Shown: positions 41,634-49,397 of the stretch, piece after piece | How positions within the stretch are numbered: position 1 is the stretch's first letter | Layout of the letters: each line of letters begins with the position of its first letter | NCBI GenBank assembly: GCA_034331105.1 | Contig: JAXQGB010000011.1 | Coordinates: 186,001 to 250,000, forward strand | DNA length: 64,000 bases | Source of the DNA: Caenicola sp034331105 | GTDB lineage: Bacteria; Synergistota; Synergistia; Synergistales; Synergistaceae | Reading direction: 5' to 3' | Position numbers and translations under genes: made by a program | The notes under the pieces: model-generated | What the model was told of the DNA's origin: nothing | Database searches by the model: none | The model's input: only the letters and a program-made list of their open reading frames with translations

Positions 41634-43016
41634 CTATAGCGTTTTCAATTTACGGTTTGAAAGCATTACACTAAGCAACGAACGGGTAACTACCACGTTG
41701 CAGAAAACTGCTGAAATAACACCTATGCTCAGCGTCACAGCAAAACCTCTGATAGGTCCGCTTCCGAAATAGAACAAGACTGCAGCTGCGATCAGCGTGG
41801 TTATGTTTGAGTCAAGTATTACGACCAGCGCCTTTCTGAATCCGGCATCCAGCGCAGCCATCTGTGTCTTCCCTGACTGCAGCTCTTCTTTCATGCGCTC
41901 GTAAATGAGAATGTTGCCATCGACAGCCATTCCTATGGTGAGTATGATACCCCCGATACCCGGAAGAGTAAGAGTCGATTTAAGGAATATGAGGCTCGCC
42001 ATTACAAGGAGCATTGCCACGCAAAGTGCCAGATTTGCCGCTATACCCAGGAAGCCATAGTATATAAGCATGAAAACCACAACTAACGCCGCTCCTATCA
42101 GACCGGAGCGTATACCCTGCTTGACAGAGTCTGCGCCGAGCGTCGGGCCTACAGACCTGTTTTCGAGGATCTCGACCGCTACGGGAAGAGCACCTGCCCT
42201 GAGCATTATGGCAAGCCTGTTTGCCTCAGGAGTGGTAAATTTACCTGTTATCTGTGCTTCTCCTCCTGAAATGCGCTGCTGGACCACAGGAGCGGAAATG
42301 ACCATTCCATCCAGAAGGATCGCGATCTGTTTGCCTACATTAGCTGCTGTAGCCTCATCAAAAAGCTTAGCTCCTTCTGCGTTGAACTTCAGAGATACCG
42401 CAGCTTTGCCAAACTGATCAAAGGTAGTGTCAGCCTTGGTAAGATCTTTACCGGTCACATATGCCTTACCGAGTAGATAAGCCGCACCGTCTTCACCTTT
42501 ACCTACAGCGATATCGGGGTTTGCCTTTACAGCATCTTCCATCTGCCTGACATATTCATTGACCTCGTTTTGGGCCTGCTGCCATCGGTCCTGAGCCGCC
42601 TTGAACTGTTCGTCGCTGTCATAGTTTGAACGTACCGGTTCAGCAGGTACCCTTGGTGATTCTCCAAGCACCTGTCGAAACTCCAGTACCGCGGTCCTTC
42701 CGATCAGATCAAGTGCCGCTTCCGGGTCTTCGATACCGGGGAGATCGACTGCAATTCGGTCCTCTCCCTGTCTCTGAATGACCGGCTCTGCGATCCCGTA
42801 CTGGTCGATGCGGCTTCTCAGCACGGCAAGGAGTCTTTCTATACTGTCTGATGTGACAGGATTCTCAGGGGTCCCTTTTGCCTGCAGAACTATATGAACA
42901 CCGCCCATCAGGTCAAGCCCTAAACGGACCTTGCCCTGAATAGGGAAAACTATGAATGCGGCGATAAGGATCACGGCCAGAATAAATACCAACCGCCATT
43001 TATCTCTTTTTACCAT
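41634..43016 (-). CDS. secD: Protein translocase subunit SecD
   Basis: Large subunit of SecDF. From ATG 43016 (AAGGAGGCG upstream) the protein has 460 residues: N-terminal span (about 8-25), RLGLDLMGGVHIVLQAKG, the periplasmic P1 region (about 45-270, with QRQGEDRIAVDLPGIEDPEAA), and five C-terminal spans with GMAVDGNILIYERMKEEL. A further 13 codons are open upstream without support. YajC precedes it by about 92 nt, secF follows. Confidence 0.96.
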   Translation of the reverse strand: MVKRDKWRLVFILAVILIAAFIVFPIQGKVRLGLDLMGGVHIVLQAKGTPENPVTSDSIERLLAVLRSRIDQYGIAEPVIQRQGEDRIAVDLPGIEDPEAALDLIGRTAVLEFRQVLGESPRVPAEPVRSNYDSDEQFKAAQDRWQQAQNEVNEYVRQMEDAVKANPDIAVGKGEDGAAYLLGKAYVTGKDLTKADTTFDQFGKAAVSLKFNAEGAKLFDEATAANVGKQIAILLDGMVISAPVVQQRISGGEAQITGKFTTPEANRLAIMLRAGALPVAVEILENRSVGPTLGADSVKQGIRSGLIGAALVVVFMLIYYGFLGIAANLALCVAMLLVMASLIFLKSTLTLPGIGGIILTIGMAVDGNILIYERMKEELQSGKTQMAALDAGFRKALVVILDSNITTLIAAAVLFYFGSGPIRGFAVTLSIGVISAVFCNVVVTRSLLSVMLSNRKLKTL

Positions 43017-43108
43017 AAAGAAAGCGCCTCCTTGCAAAGAAAACGGAGTGGACAAGGTAGTTGTCCTCTCCGTATAAATACACGACTTACTTCAATTGAG
43101 ACTAAGAT

Positions 43109-43525
43109 CTAGACCTCTTCCTTTACTGTATCGTCTGCTTCTTCAACTTCAGCTTCAATTACTTCAGCTTCCTTCACAGACTCTTCAGCTGTATCCGTCG
43201 GTGTTTCTGACTTTTTGAGCTTCTTTTTCTTTGATTTTGTATCCATTCCGCCGTCGGTTTTTTTCATTGAGACAGAACTTTTGAGTATCCTTGCCTTAAT
43301 GCCCTCGTCAAGCTCAATGATGTAGCTGTCATCAAGGACCTCTCTTACTATCCCAAAGAAACCGCCTGCTGTAATTATCGTAGAACCTCTGCTGATACTT
43401 GCAAGCATTTCCTCATGCGCCTTCTGCTTTTTCTTCTGCGGACGAATGATCATAAAATAGAAGATCGCCGCAAACATAGCGAGAGGAAGCATCATGCCTA
43501 CAAGTCCGCCCTGCTGTCCACCCAA
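43109..43525 (-). CDS. yajC: Preprotein translocase accessory protein YajC
   Basis: Small SecDF-associated membrane protein. The 138 residues include one membrane span (about 9-27) followed by MIIRPQKKKQKAHEEML, the YajC signature, then a beta region (STIITAGGFFGIVREVLDD) and an unusually long acidic tail rich in Glu, Lys and Asp (about 90-138). The start is TTG at 43525 with AGGAGG 8 nt upstream. The yajC-secD-secF order is the classical one. Confidence 0.93.
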   Translation of the reverse strand: MGGQQGGLVGMMLPLAMFAAIFYFMIIRPQKKKQKAHEEMLASISRGSTIITAGGFFGIVREVLDDSYIIELDEGIKARILKSSVSMKKTDGGMDTKSKKKKLKKSETPTDTAEESVKEAEVIEAEVEEADDTVKEEV

Positions 43526-43644
43526 ATTAATTCCTCCTTAATGTATATAATATATTTTTTATAAAAACCAAATTTTTATTTTTGGTCAAAAGTAACGCTG
43601 GTTATTTTAACATGACTTAGGCTCTTTGTGTAATAAAATTAATG

Positions 43645-44277
43645 CTAGTGCTTTCCTTCTCTCTCTTTGAGGAAAAACAGGAGTTTCTCCAGCTCTACGA
43701 ATATGTCTACCCTGTAAAAAAGTATCTTTTCAGGGACGACTACAGTAGCCGGAGTAAAAGCAAGAATGCCTTTCAGCGAGGGGGAGTGAACTGCCTTGTC
43801 AACACAGTTTTGGGCAGCTGAAGCAGGAACAGCCAGAATAAGCACTTCAATGTTCCGTTCCTCCATGACTTTTGCAATTTCATCAATATGCCAGCAATTG
43901 ACCCCCATTATCTCCTGTCCGACTTTTTCAGGGTCAACGTCAAAGAGAGCATCAACATCAAACTTGTAACTTTGGAATGCGGCATGTCCCATAAGGGCCG
44001 TACCAAGGTTGCCCACTCCGGCGAGAGCCACCTTCCATACCTTGGGAGAGGCGAGTATATTCTCAATATGCAGGCAGAGGCGGTTCACGTGGTATCCCAC
44101 ACCTCTTTTACCGATCTCTCCAAAATATGAAAGGTCCTTGCGCACCTGGCTTGCCTTTATACCAAGGATCTCTCCTATCTGAAGCGATGATACGACCTTG
44201 CGTTCCTCTTCCTTCATCTGGATCAGCAGCCGATAATACTGGATCAGCCTCTCGACGGTCGGTTCTGCCACCTTCAT
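43645..44277 (-). CDS. rex: Redox-sensing transcriptional repressor Rex
   Basis: DNA-binding protein that reads the NADH/NAD+ ratio and represses fermentation or respiration genes when NADH is low. The 210-residue protein has an N-terminal winged helix (PTVERLIQYYRLLIQMKEE, then KASQVRKDLSYFGEIGKRG, about 40-60) and a Rossmann domain with VALAGVGNLGTALMGH (about 85) and FDVDPEKVG. The ATG at 44277 follows GGAGGTG; an in-frame GTG at 44286 overlaps that site. No operator could be found with confidence near it. It stands between eno and yajC. Confidence 0.95.
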   Translation of the reverse strand: MKVAEPTVERLIQYYRLLIQMKEEERKVVSSLQIGEILGIKASQVRKDLSYFGEIGKRGVGYHVNRLCLHIENILASPKVWKVALAGVGNLGTALMGHAAFQSYKFDVDALFDVDPEKVGQEIMGVNCWHIDEIAKVMEERNIEVLILAVPASAAQNCVDKAVHSPSLKGILAFTPATVVVPEKILFYRVDIFVELEKLLFFLKEREGKH

Positions 44278-44377
44278 ACAACGCACCTCCTGGTATTTGC
44301 TGAGTAAAAATTTATTGAGCTCTCAAAATATCAGCTATCTTTATCTTTTGCTCTTTCTGCTTTCTTCAGGAACAATT

Positions 44378-45661
44378 TCACTTCCGGCGTATGGTCATGT
44401 CCGGACCGGCAAAACATGAGCGTCCCTGAAGGGATTCTTCAATAAGTATCAGGCGGTTGTATTTCCTGAGGCGTTCGATCCCCCTCGGCGCTCCTGATTT
44501 GATCTGCCCGGCGCCAATTGCTACAGCCAGATCTGCGATGAAGCAGTCAGCCGTCTCTCCTGAGCGGTGAGAAACGATCGTCCTGTAGCCTCCGCGTCTT
44601 GCCATCTCAACAAGCTTGAGAGTCTCAGTCAAAGTCCCTATCTGGTTTGGTTTAACAAGGACCGCATTCGCAGCTCCCCTGTCCATTCCAAGCTGAAGCC
44701 TGTCGGTGTGAGTAACAAAAATATCGTCTCCTATAAGCTGGATCTTGCCCGACAATCTCTTTGTCATATCTATCCACCCCTGCCAGTCATCCTCCGCAAG
44801 TCCATCCTCTATTGAGATTATGGGATACTTTTCACACATAAGTTCATATATGTCTATGAGCTCACTCGCGGTATATTTGTAGTCACTGCCGTGGAACTGG
44901 TATGCTCCTTTGCAGTAGAACTGGTTTGCCGCTATATCCAGACCAATGGATATATCCCTGCCGGGCTGATAGCCGGCGCTGCGGATAGCCATAAGCATAA
45001 AATCAAGTACCTCTTCCTGGTCTCTGAAATCAGAGGCAAAACCTCCTTCATCTCCGGTACCTGTTGATTTGTTGTACTTTGTAAGGATACGGCTCAGCGC
45101 ATGGTATGTCTCAGCCCCCATACGCAGAGCTTCTGTAAAAGAGGTAGCTCCATGAGGTATGATGAGGAATTCCTGGATGTTAAGATTGTTGTTTGCATGA
45201 GTGCCTCCGTTTATTATGTTCATAAGCGGGATAGGCATAAGGTTGGCATTGAGTCCGCCAAGATATCTCCAGAGCGGGATATTTTTTGAGTAAGCCGCTG
45301 TCCTGGCAGCAGCAAGAGATACTCCCAGTATTGCATTTGCTCCCAGCTTCTTTTTGTGAAGAGTTCCGTCAAGCTGTATCAGCGCGGTGTCTATCTGATC
45401 CTGCTCAAGAGGGTCCATTCCTCTTAGTGCAGGTGAGATTATCTCATTAATATTTTGTACTGCTTTAAGTACTCCTTTGCCCATATACCTTCCGCTGTCA
45501 CAGTCTCTGAGTTCGTGTGCCTCATATGTTCCGGTAGAGGAACCGGATGGGACACTGGCTTTTCCAACGATACCCGAGTCAAGAGCCACCTCAACCTCAA
45601 CAGTCGGAAAGCCTCTTGAATCGAGTACTTCTCTGCCATGGACATTAGTAATGTATGACAA
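44378..45661 (-). CDS. eno: Enolase
   Basis: Interconverts 2-phosphoglycerate and phosphoenolpyruvate. The 427-residue protein shows REVLDSRGFPTVEVEVAL, the phosphate-loop region SVPSGSSTGTYEAHELRD, the lid residues in IQEFLIIPHGA, IEDGLAEDDWQGW, LIGDDIFVTHTDRL with a metal-binding Asp, LVKPNQIGTLTETL with the catalytic Lys, and SHRSGETAD. The start is TTG at 45661, 9 nt after GGGGG. It follows the S4-domain gene by 26 nt and shares its promoter. Confidence 0.97.
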   Translation of the reverse strand: MSYITNVHGREVLDSRGFPTVEVEVALDSGIVGKASVPSGSSTGTYEAHELRDCDSGRYMGKGVLKAVQNINEIISPALRGMDPLEQDQIDTALIQLDGTLHKKKLGANAILGVSLAAARTAAYSKNIPLWRYLGGLNANLMPIPLMNIINGGTHANNNLNIQEFLIIPHGATSFTEALRMGAETYHALSRILTKYNKSTGTGDEGGFASDFRDQEEVLDFMLMAIRSAGYQPGRDISIGLDIAANQFYCKGAYQFHGSDYKYTASELIDIYELMCEKYPIISIEDGLAEDDWQGWIDMTKRLSGKIQLIGDDIFVTHTDRLQLGMDRGAANAVLVKPNQIGTLTETLKLVEMARRGGYRTIVSHRSGETADCFIADLAVAIGAGQIKSGAPRGIERLRKYNRLILIEESLQGRSCFAGPDMTIRRK

Positions 45662-45687
45662 TTGAGCCTACCCCCTTCTTGGGTGAT

Positions 45688-45960
45688 TCACCAGGGACGT
45701 TCTTCCCTGTCAACTTTCTTTTCTTCGAGCAATTCATACGGGACTGCGTTTCTTTTAAGCTGAGTTTCGTCGGATGTCAGGACTCTTACTCTCACTATCC
45801 TGCCAGGGTAGGCAATTTCGATCGTATCGCCGGCCTTTACTTCCGCAGCAGACTTGCAGTTCTTTCCATTGATCCTAACTGCACCTATCTCAACCATATC
45901 CTGTGCCAGAGTCCTGCGTTTGATCAGTCTAGAAAGTTTCAGGTACTTATCCAGCCTCAA
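45688..45960 (-). CDS. rqcP: S4-domain RNA-binding protein RqcP (YabO/HslR family)
   Basis: Binds the stalled 50S-peptidyl-tRNA complex and, with RqcH, promotes C-terminal alanine tailing in ribosome quality control. The 90-residue protein is essentially one S4 domain: MRLDKYLKLSRLIKRRTLAQ, VEIGAVRINGKNCKSAAEV, KAGDTIEIAYPGRIVRVRVL. The match is to the YabO/HslR group; RqcH is not in the window, so the RQC role is inferred. The start is TTG at 45960. tmRNA and SmpB in the same window give a parallel rescue route. Confidence 0.85.
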   Translation of the reverse strand: MRLDKYLKLSRLIKRRTLAQDMVEIGAVRINGKNCKSAAEVKAGDTIEIAYPGRIVRVRVLTSDETQLKRNAVPYELLEEKKVDREERPW

Positions 45961-45992
45961 AAGATGATCACCATCCCAACAATGCCTAAGAA

Positions 45993-46021
45993 AGTATAAT
46001 CCATATCAACAGCTCGTGCAA
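45993..46021 (-). promoter_or_regulatory. Promoter of rqcP-eno
   Basis: -35 TTGCAC (46021-46016), 17-nt spacer, -10 TATACT (45998-45993) on the minus strand, 33 nt before the rqcP start. The rest of the 200-nt A/T-rich gap up to rpoD (46022-46164) shows no gene. Confidence 0.75.
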
Positions 46022-46164
46022 TAATTATCAAACTTTCATGAATGTAAAATTCACAGTCATTGTTCTTTGATTTTAAATTACAACAGACTATCTACTCATT
46101 ATTGATAAGTATTATATGCATTATCTTAACAAATAGATATTTAATGATTTTTCACAAACTATTT

Positions 46165-47550
46165 TTATTCCAGGAAATCCTTCAATTTCTTGCTTCTGCT
46201 TGGGTGGCGAAGTTTTCTAAGGGCTTTGGCTTCTATCTGGCGGATCCTTTCCCTTGTAACTCCAAAACGTCTTCCAACCTCTTCCAGAGTGTGTGCATGT
46301 CCATCTTCAAGGCCGAACCTCAGCCTAAGGACTTCACGTTCACGGTCTGTAAGGTCATCAAGCATTTCATCAAGCTGCTCTCTCAATATCTGGCTTGCCG
46401 CGGCTTCTTCAGGACTTGGGAGATCCTTGTCTTCAAGAAAATCACCAAGCTGGCTGTCTTCTTCTTCACCGATCGGAGTTTCAAGTGAGACAGGTTCCTG
46501 TGCTATCCTCTGTATCTCCTCGACACGGTCAGAAGCTATCTCCATTTCAGCGGCTATCTCTTCAGCGGCCGGTTCTCTCCCCAGCCTTTGGACGAGCTGT
46601 CTTGAGACTCTGATCAGCTTGTTTATCGTCTCTACCATGTGGACAGGTATTCTTATCGTCCTTGCCTGGTCCGCGATCGCTCTTGTTATAGCCTGTCTTA
46701 TCCACCATGTAGCATAAGTGCTGAACTTGTAACCCTTTCGGTAATCGAATTTCTCGACAGCGCGGATAAGACCGAGGTTTCCCTCCTGGATCAGGTCAAG
46801 AAAGAGCATCCCTCTGCCTATATATTTTTTTGCAATGCTGACGACCAGTCTCAGGTTCGCCTCAACAAGCTTGTCTTTCGAGGTCATGTCCCCAGCCTCT
46901 ACTCCCTTTGCAAGCGAAACTTCGTCTTCCGATGTCAGGAGAGGTATTTTGCCTATCTCTCTCAGATACATACGGACAGGATCCGACAGGGGAAGATCTT
47001 CAAGATCTCCCATCTCTTCGTTGTTGGCATTGGTAGGGAGGATATGCTCACCCTCAGATGGGTCTACTTTTGTCTTCGGTTCATCAACAACGTCTACACC
47101 AAGCTCCATGAGATTCATGTAAAGGCTGTCAAGAATATCCGCTGTGAGGAAATCCTTAGGCATGTGCTTCTCTATGTCCTCATAGGTCACAAAGCCCTTC
47201 TCTCTGCCCTCATGCAGCAGATCCCTTACGTTGTCGATATAGGCGGTGTAATCTGCAGGATCACCCTCTTCGCCGCTCTCGCCTTTTACTGCCTCGACTT
47301 CAGAGATACTGTCATCCTCTTCTGCGCATATTACCTTAATGTCTTCGTCCAGATCTGAACTGTCCGCAGTATCAAGCAGTTCATCTTCTATGATCGCAGC
47401 ATCGCAGATGTCACCTTTTTCCGGATCTGAAAAATCGTTCAGGTCAGGTGAGACATCTTCGGATATTTCCTCTATATTTTCTTCGATGAGTTTCGGCGCG
47501 TTTTCTGATGCGTATGCATCATTTTTTTTAGTCGATCTTGTCTTTTTCAT
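46165..47550 (-). CDS. rpoD: Principal RNA polymerase sigma factor (sigma-70)
   Basis: Directs RNA polymerase to housekeeping promoters. The 461-residue protein has an acidic N-terminal extension (about 1-90), a region 1.1-like part (VRDLLHEGREKGFVTYEDI), then region 1.2 (DPVRMYLREIGKIPLLT), region 2 with KLVEANLRLVVSIAKKYIGR and FDYRKGYKFSTYATWWIRQA, region 3 and region 4 with LEEVGRRFGVTRERIRQIEA at the end. Region 2.4 and 4.2 are intact, agreeing with the TTGACA/TATAAT-type promoters seen in the window. It overlaps dnaG by 4 nt (ATGA). Confidence 0.97.
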   Translation of the reverse strand: MKKTRSTKKNDAYASENAPKLIEENIEEISEDVSPDLNDFSDPEKGDICDAAIIEDELLDTADSSDLDEDIKVICAEEDDSISEVEAVKGESGEEGDPADYTAYIDNVRDLLHEGREKGFVTYEDIEKHMPKDFLTADILDSLYMNLMELGVDVVDEPKTKVDPSEGEHILPTNANNEEMGDLEDLPLSDPVRMYLREIGKIPLLTSEDEVSLAKGVEAGDMTSKDKLVEANLRLVVSIAKKYIGRGMLFLDLIQEGNLGLIRAVEKFDYRKGYKFSTYATWWIRQAITRAIADQARTIRIPVHMVETINKLIRVSRQLVQRLGREPAAEEIAAEMEIASDRVEEIQRIAQEPVSLETPIGEEEDSQLGDFLEDKDLPSPEEAAASQILREQLDEMLDDLTDREREVLRLRFGLEDGHAHTLEEVGRRFGVTRERIRQIEAKALRKLRHPSRSKKLKDFLE

Positions 47551-49301
47551 GCCCCGAATTTCCCTCCTTTTAGAATTCTTGTCAGCTTTAAATGTTCCTG
47601 GACCTCAGTTTCAGTGGCTGTTCCCTTTTTGAGCTTTGTATTAAGAGATCCAACTCTTTCCTCAACACACCTTCTTCTGATAGTTTCCGCGATACTTTCT
47701 GCCTTGTCAGAATCAATGCCCTCTCTCGCTATTATTCCGTTGCCCCTTGCGATCAGTTCGAATGATCTTCTGTCACCAAGCTGCCTCCATCTTTCCTCCA
47801 ACTGACGCGGCGTCTCGCCTGACAAAAGGGCAGAGACCATGTTTTGCAGTATTTCATCTTTTACAAAAGGCACCACGTACTCAGGTGAGAACCTTGACCT
47901 TAGGTCTTCACTTCCCCAGAGCATACTGCAAAGCATACACTCCAAGTCATCAGGCTCCAGGCAGGAGTTTTTATCGGGAATGCCGCAGACCTCAACGAAA
48001 TCATCTTCCGGCATCCTTTTTGATCCCGCATCACTTTGACTTATTCGCCTGGTTTCTATTTCTCTCTTCAGCTCATGGGGGAACACTCCCATTTGCTGCG
48101 ATATCTTCTCAATATGCGGAGCTATGTCAAACGCTGACAGTGATGAAAGTCCGTCTAAAAGGTCGTTTCTTGCAGCAAAAGACTTTTCAGGTATCTCCAT
48201 ATCAGCCTTTCTAAGCATGGCATGATATATGGGAAGCGGGACAGCAGATCCAATTGCTGCTTCAAACATCTGCAAGCCACCGTCATGAAGCAGGACCTCA
48301 TCAGGGTCCTTGCCTCCTGTCAGTCTGATTATTTTAACCGAAACTCCCTGTTTCTGTAGCGTGTACATTCCTCTGAGCGCAGCTTCCTGGCCTGCGTTGT
48401 CTGAATCATAACAGATATAACAGAGGCCTGTCATTCTTTTGATCAAAATAGCCTGGGCATCCGTAAGTGAAGTCCCCAGCGAAGCAACTGTATTTGTGTA
48501 ACCCGAAAGATGACATCTTATTGCATCCATGTAACCTTCTACCAGGATCGCGTGTCCTTTTTCCCTTATCTGCATCTTAGCTTTGTTCATCAGGTAAAGA
48601 TTGTTGCGTTTGTTGAAAAGCGTGCTTTCAGGGCTGTTCAGGTATTTTGCGCCGTCACCGTCAAGTATACGCCCTCCGAACCCTATGATCCGGTCTGTAG
48701 CGCTGTATATTGGAAACATCACACGTCCGCGGAACCTGTCGTAGGCATTTCTTGTACCTTGAGCAGCAAGGCCGCTTTCGATCATCTGTTCCTCTGTAAA
48801 ACCCATATCAGCAAGGTGCCTGAAGAGAGAATCCCATGATGGCGGCGACCATCCCAGTTCAAATCTCTCCATGTCCTCTTTTGTGATACTGCGCCTTGTA
48901 AGATAAGCCCTTGCCGCTTCTCCTGAAGCGCCGTTAAGGGACTTAATAAAGAAGTCCAGCGCATGTCTTAAAATGTTTCCTCTCGAAACAGAGCTTACAT
49001 GACTGCTTGCGGTAAATCCCTGGAGCTTCACTCCTGCTCTCTCAGCAAGTCTTTCCAAAGCTTCCCTGAAATCCAGGTTTTCGATTTCCATTATGAACGT
49101 GTATACGTCTCCGCCCTTGCCGCAGCCAAAACAGTGAAAGGTCTGCCTTTCCGGGGATACGCTAAAGGAGGGGGTTTTCTCATTATGAAAAGGGCATTTG
49201 CCCCAGTATGTCTGACCGCTCTTCCGCAAGGCTACATAGTCACCGATAACCTCGGCAATATCAAGTCTTGCTTTGACTTCTCTGACATCATCGCTGGCCA
49301 T
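47547..49301 (-). CDS. dnaG: DNA primase
   Basis: Makes RNA primers for replication. The 584-residue protein has the CHC2 zinc finger (CPFHNEKTPSFSVSPERQTF then HCFGCGKGGDVYTFIM, about residues 38-70), the TOPRIM core with ILVEGYMDAIRCHLSG (about 258) and YICYDSDNAGQEAALRGM (about 305), and a C-terminal helicase-interaction region (about 430-580). GGAGGTG precedes the ATG. The dnaG-rpoD pair with an overlap is the macromolecular synthesis operon minus rpsU. Confidence 0.96.
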   Translation of the reverse strand: MASDDVREVKARLDIAEVIGDYVALRKSGQTYWGKCPFHNEKTPSFSVSPERQTFHCFGCGKGGDVYTFIMEIENLDFREALERLAERAGVKLQGFTASSHVSSVSRGNILRHALDFFIKSLNGASGEAARAYLTRRSITKEDMERFELGWSPPSWDSLFRHLADMGFTEEQMIESGLAAQGTRNAYDRFRGRVMFPIYSATDRIIGFGGRILDGDGAKYLNSPESTLFNKRNNLYLMNKAKMQIREKGHAILVEGYMDAIRCHLSGYTNTVASLGTSLTDAQAILIKRMTGLCYICYDSDNAGQEAALRGMYTLQKQGVSVKIIRLTGGKDPDEVLLHDGGLQMFEAAIGSAVPLPIYHAMLRKADMEIPEKSFAARNDLLDGLSSLSAFDIAPHIEKISQQMGVFPHELKREIETRRISQSDAGSKRMPEDDFVEVCGIPDKNSCLEPDDLECMLCSMLWGSEDLRSRFSPEYVVPFVKDEILQNMVSALLSGETPRQLEERWRQLGDRRSFELIARGNGIIAREGIDSDKAESIAETIRRRCVEERVGSLNTKLKKGTATETEVQEHLKLTRILKGGKFGA

Positions 49302-49328
49302 GGCACACCTCCGGTATAAAGAAAATCA

Positions 49329-49351
49329 GAGGGAGAGTAATACTCTCCCTC
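49329..49351 (-). terminator. 9-bp hairpin between hppA and dnaG
   Basis: GAGGGAGAG and CTCTCCCTC pair around a 5-nt loop, followed on the minus strand by TGATTTTC. It may end hppA transcripts, but a promoter-like pair lies just upstream so it could also be the 5' stem-loop of the dnaG-rpoD mRNA. Confidence 0.6.
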
Positions 49352-49357
49352 AAAATA

Positions 49358-49387
49358 ATTATCACATGTTTAGACTGAATGATTCAA
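49358..49387 (-). promoter_or_regulatory. Candidate promoter of dnaG-rpoD
   Basis: -35 TTGAAT (49387-49382), 18-nt spacer, -10 GATAAT (49363-49358) on the minus strand, just after the hppA stop. The predicted start near 49351 is the first base of the 9-bp hairpin. Confidence 0.5.
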
Positions 49388-49397
49388 GCTTGGTCGA

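Noticed and set aside
43540..43640. Rex operator near TTTGTGTAATAAAATTAA downstream of yajC's promoter region
   Set aside because: Only one half-site (TTGTG) is present and no CACAA partner at the right distance.
46639..47358. 239-codon plus-strand open frame
   Set aside because: Antisense to rpoD, whose regions 1 and 2 explain the sequence.
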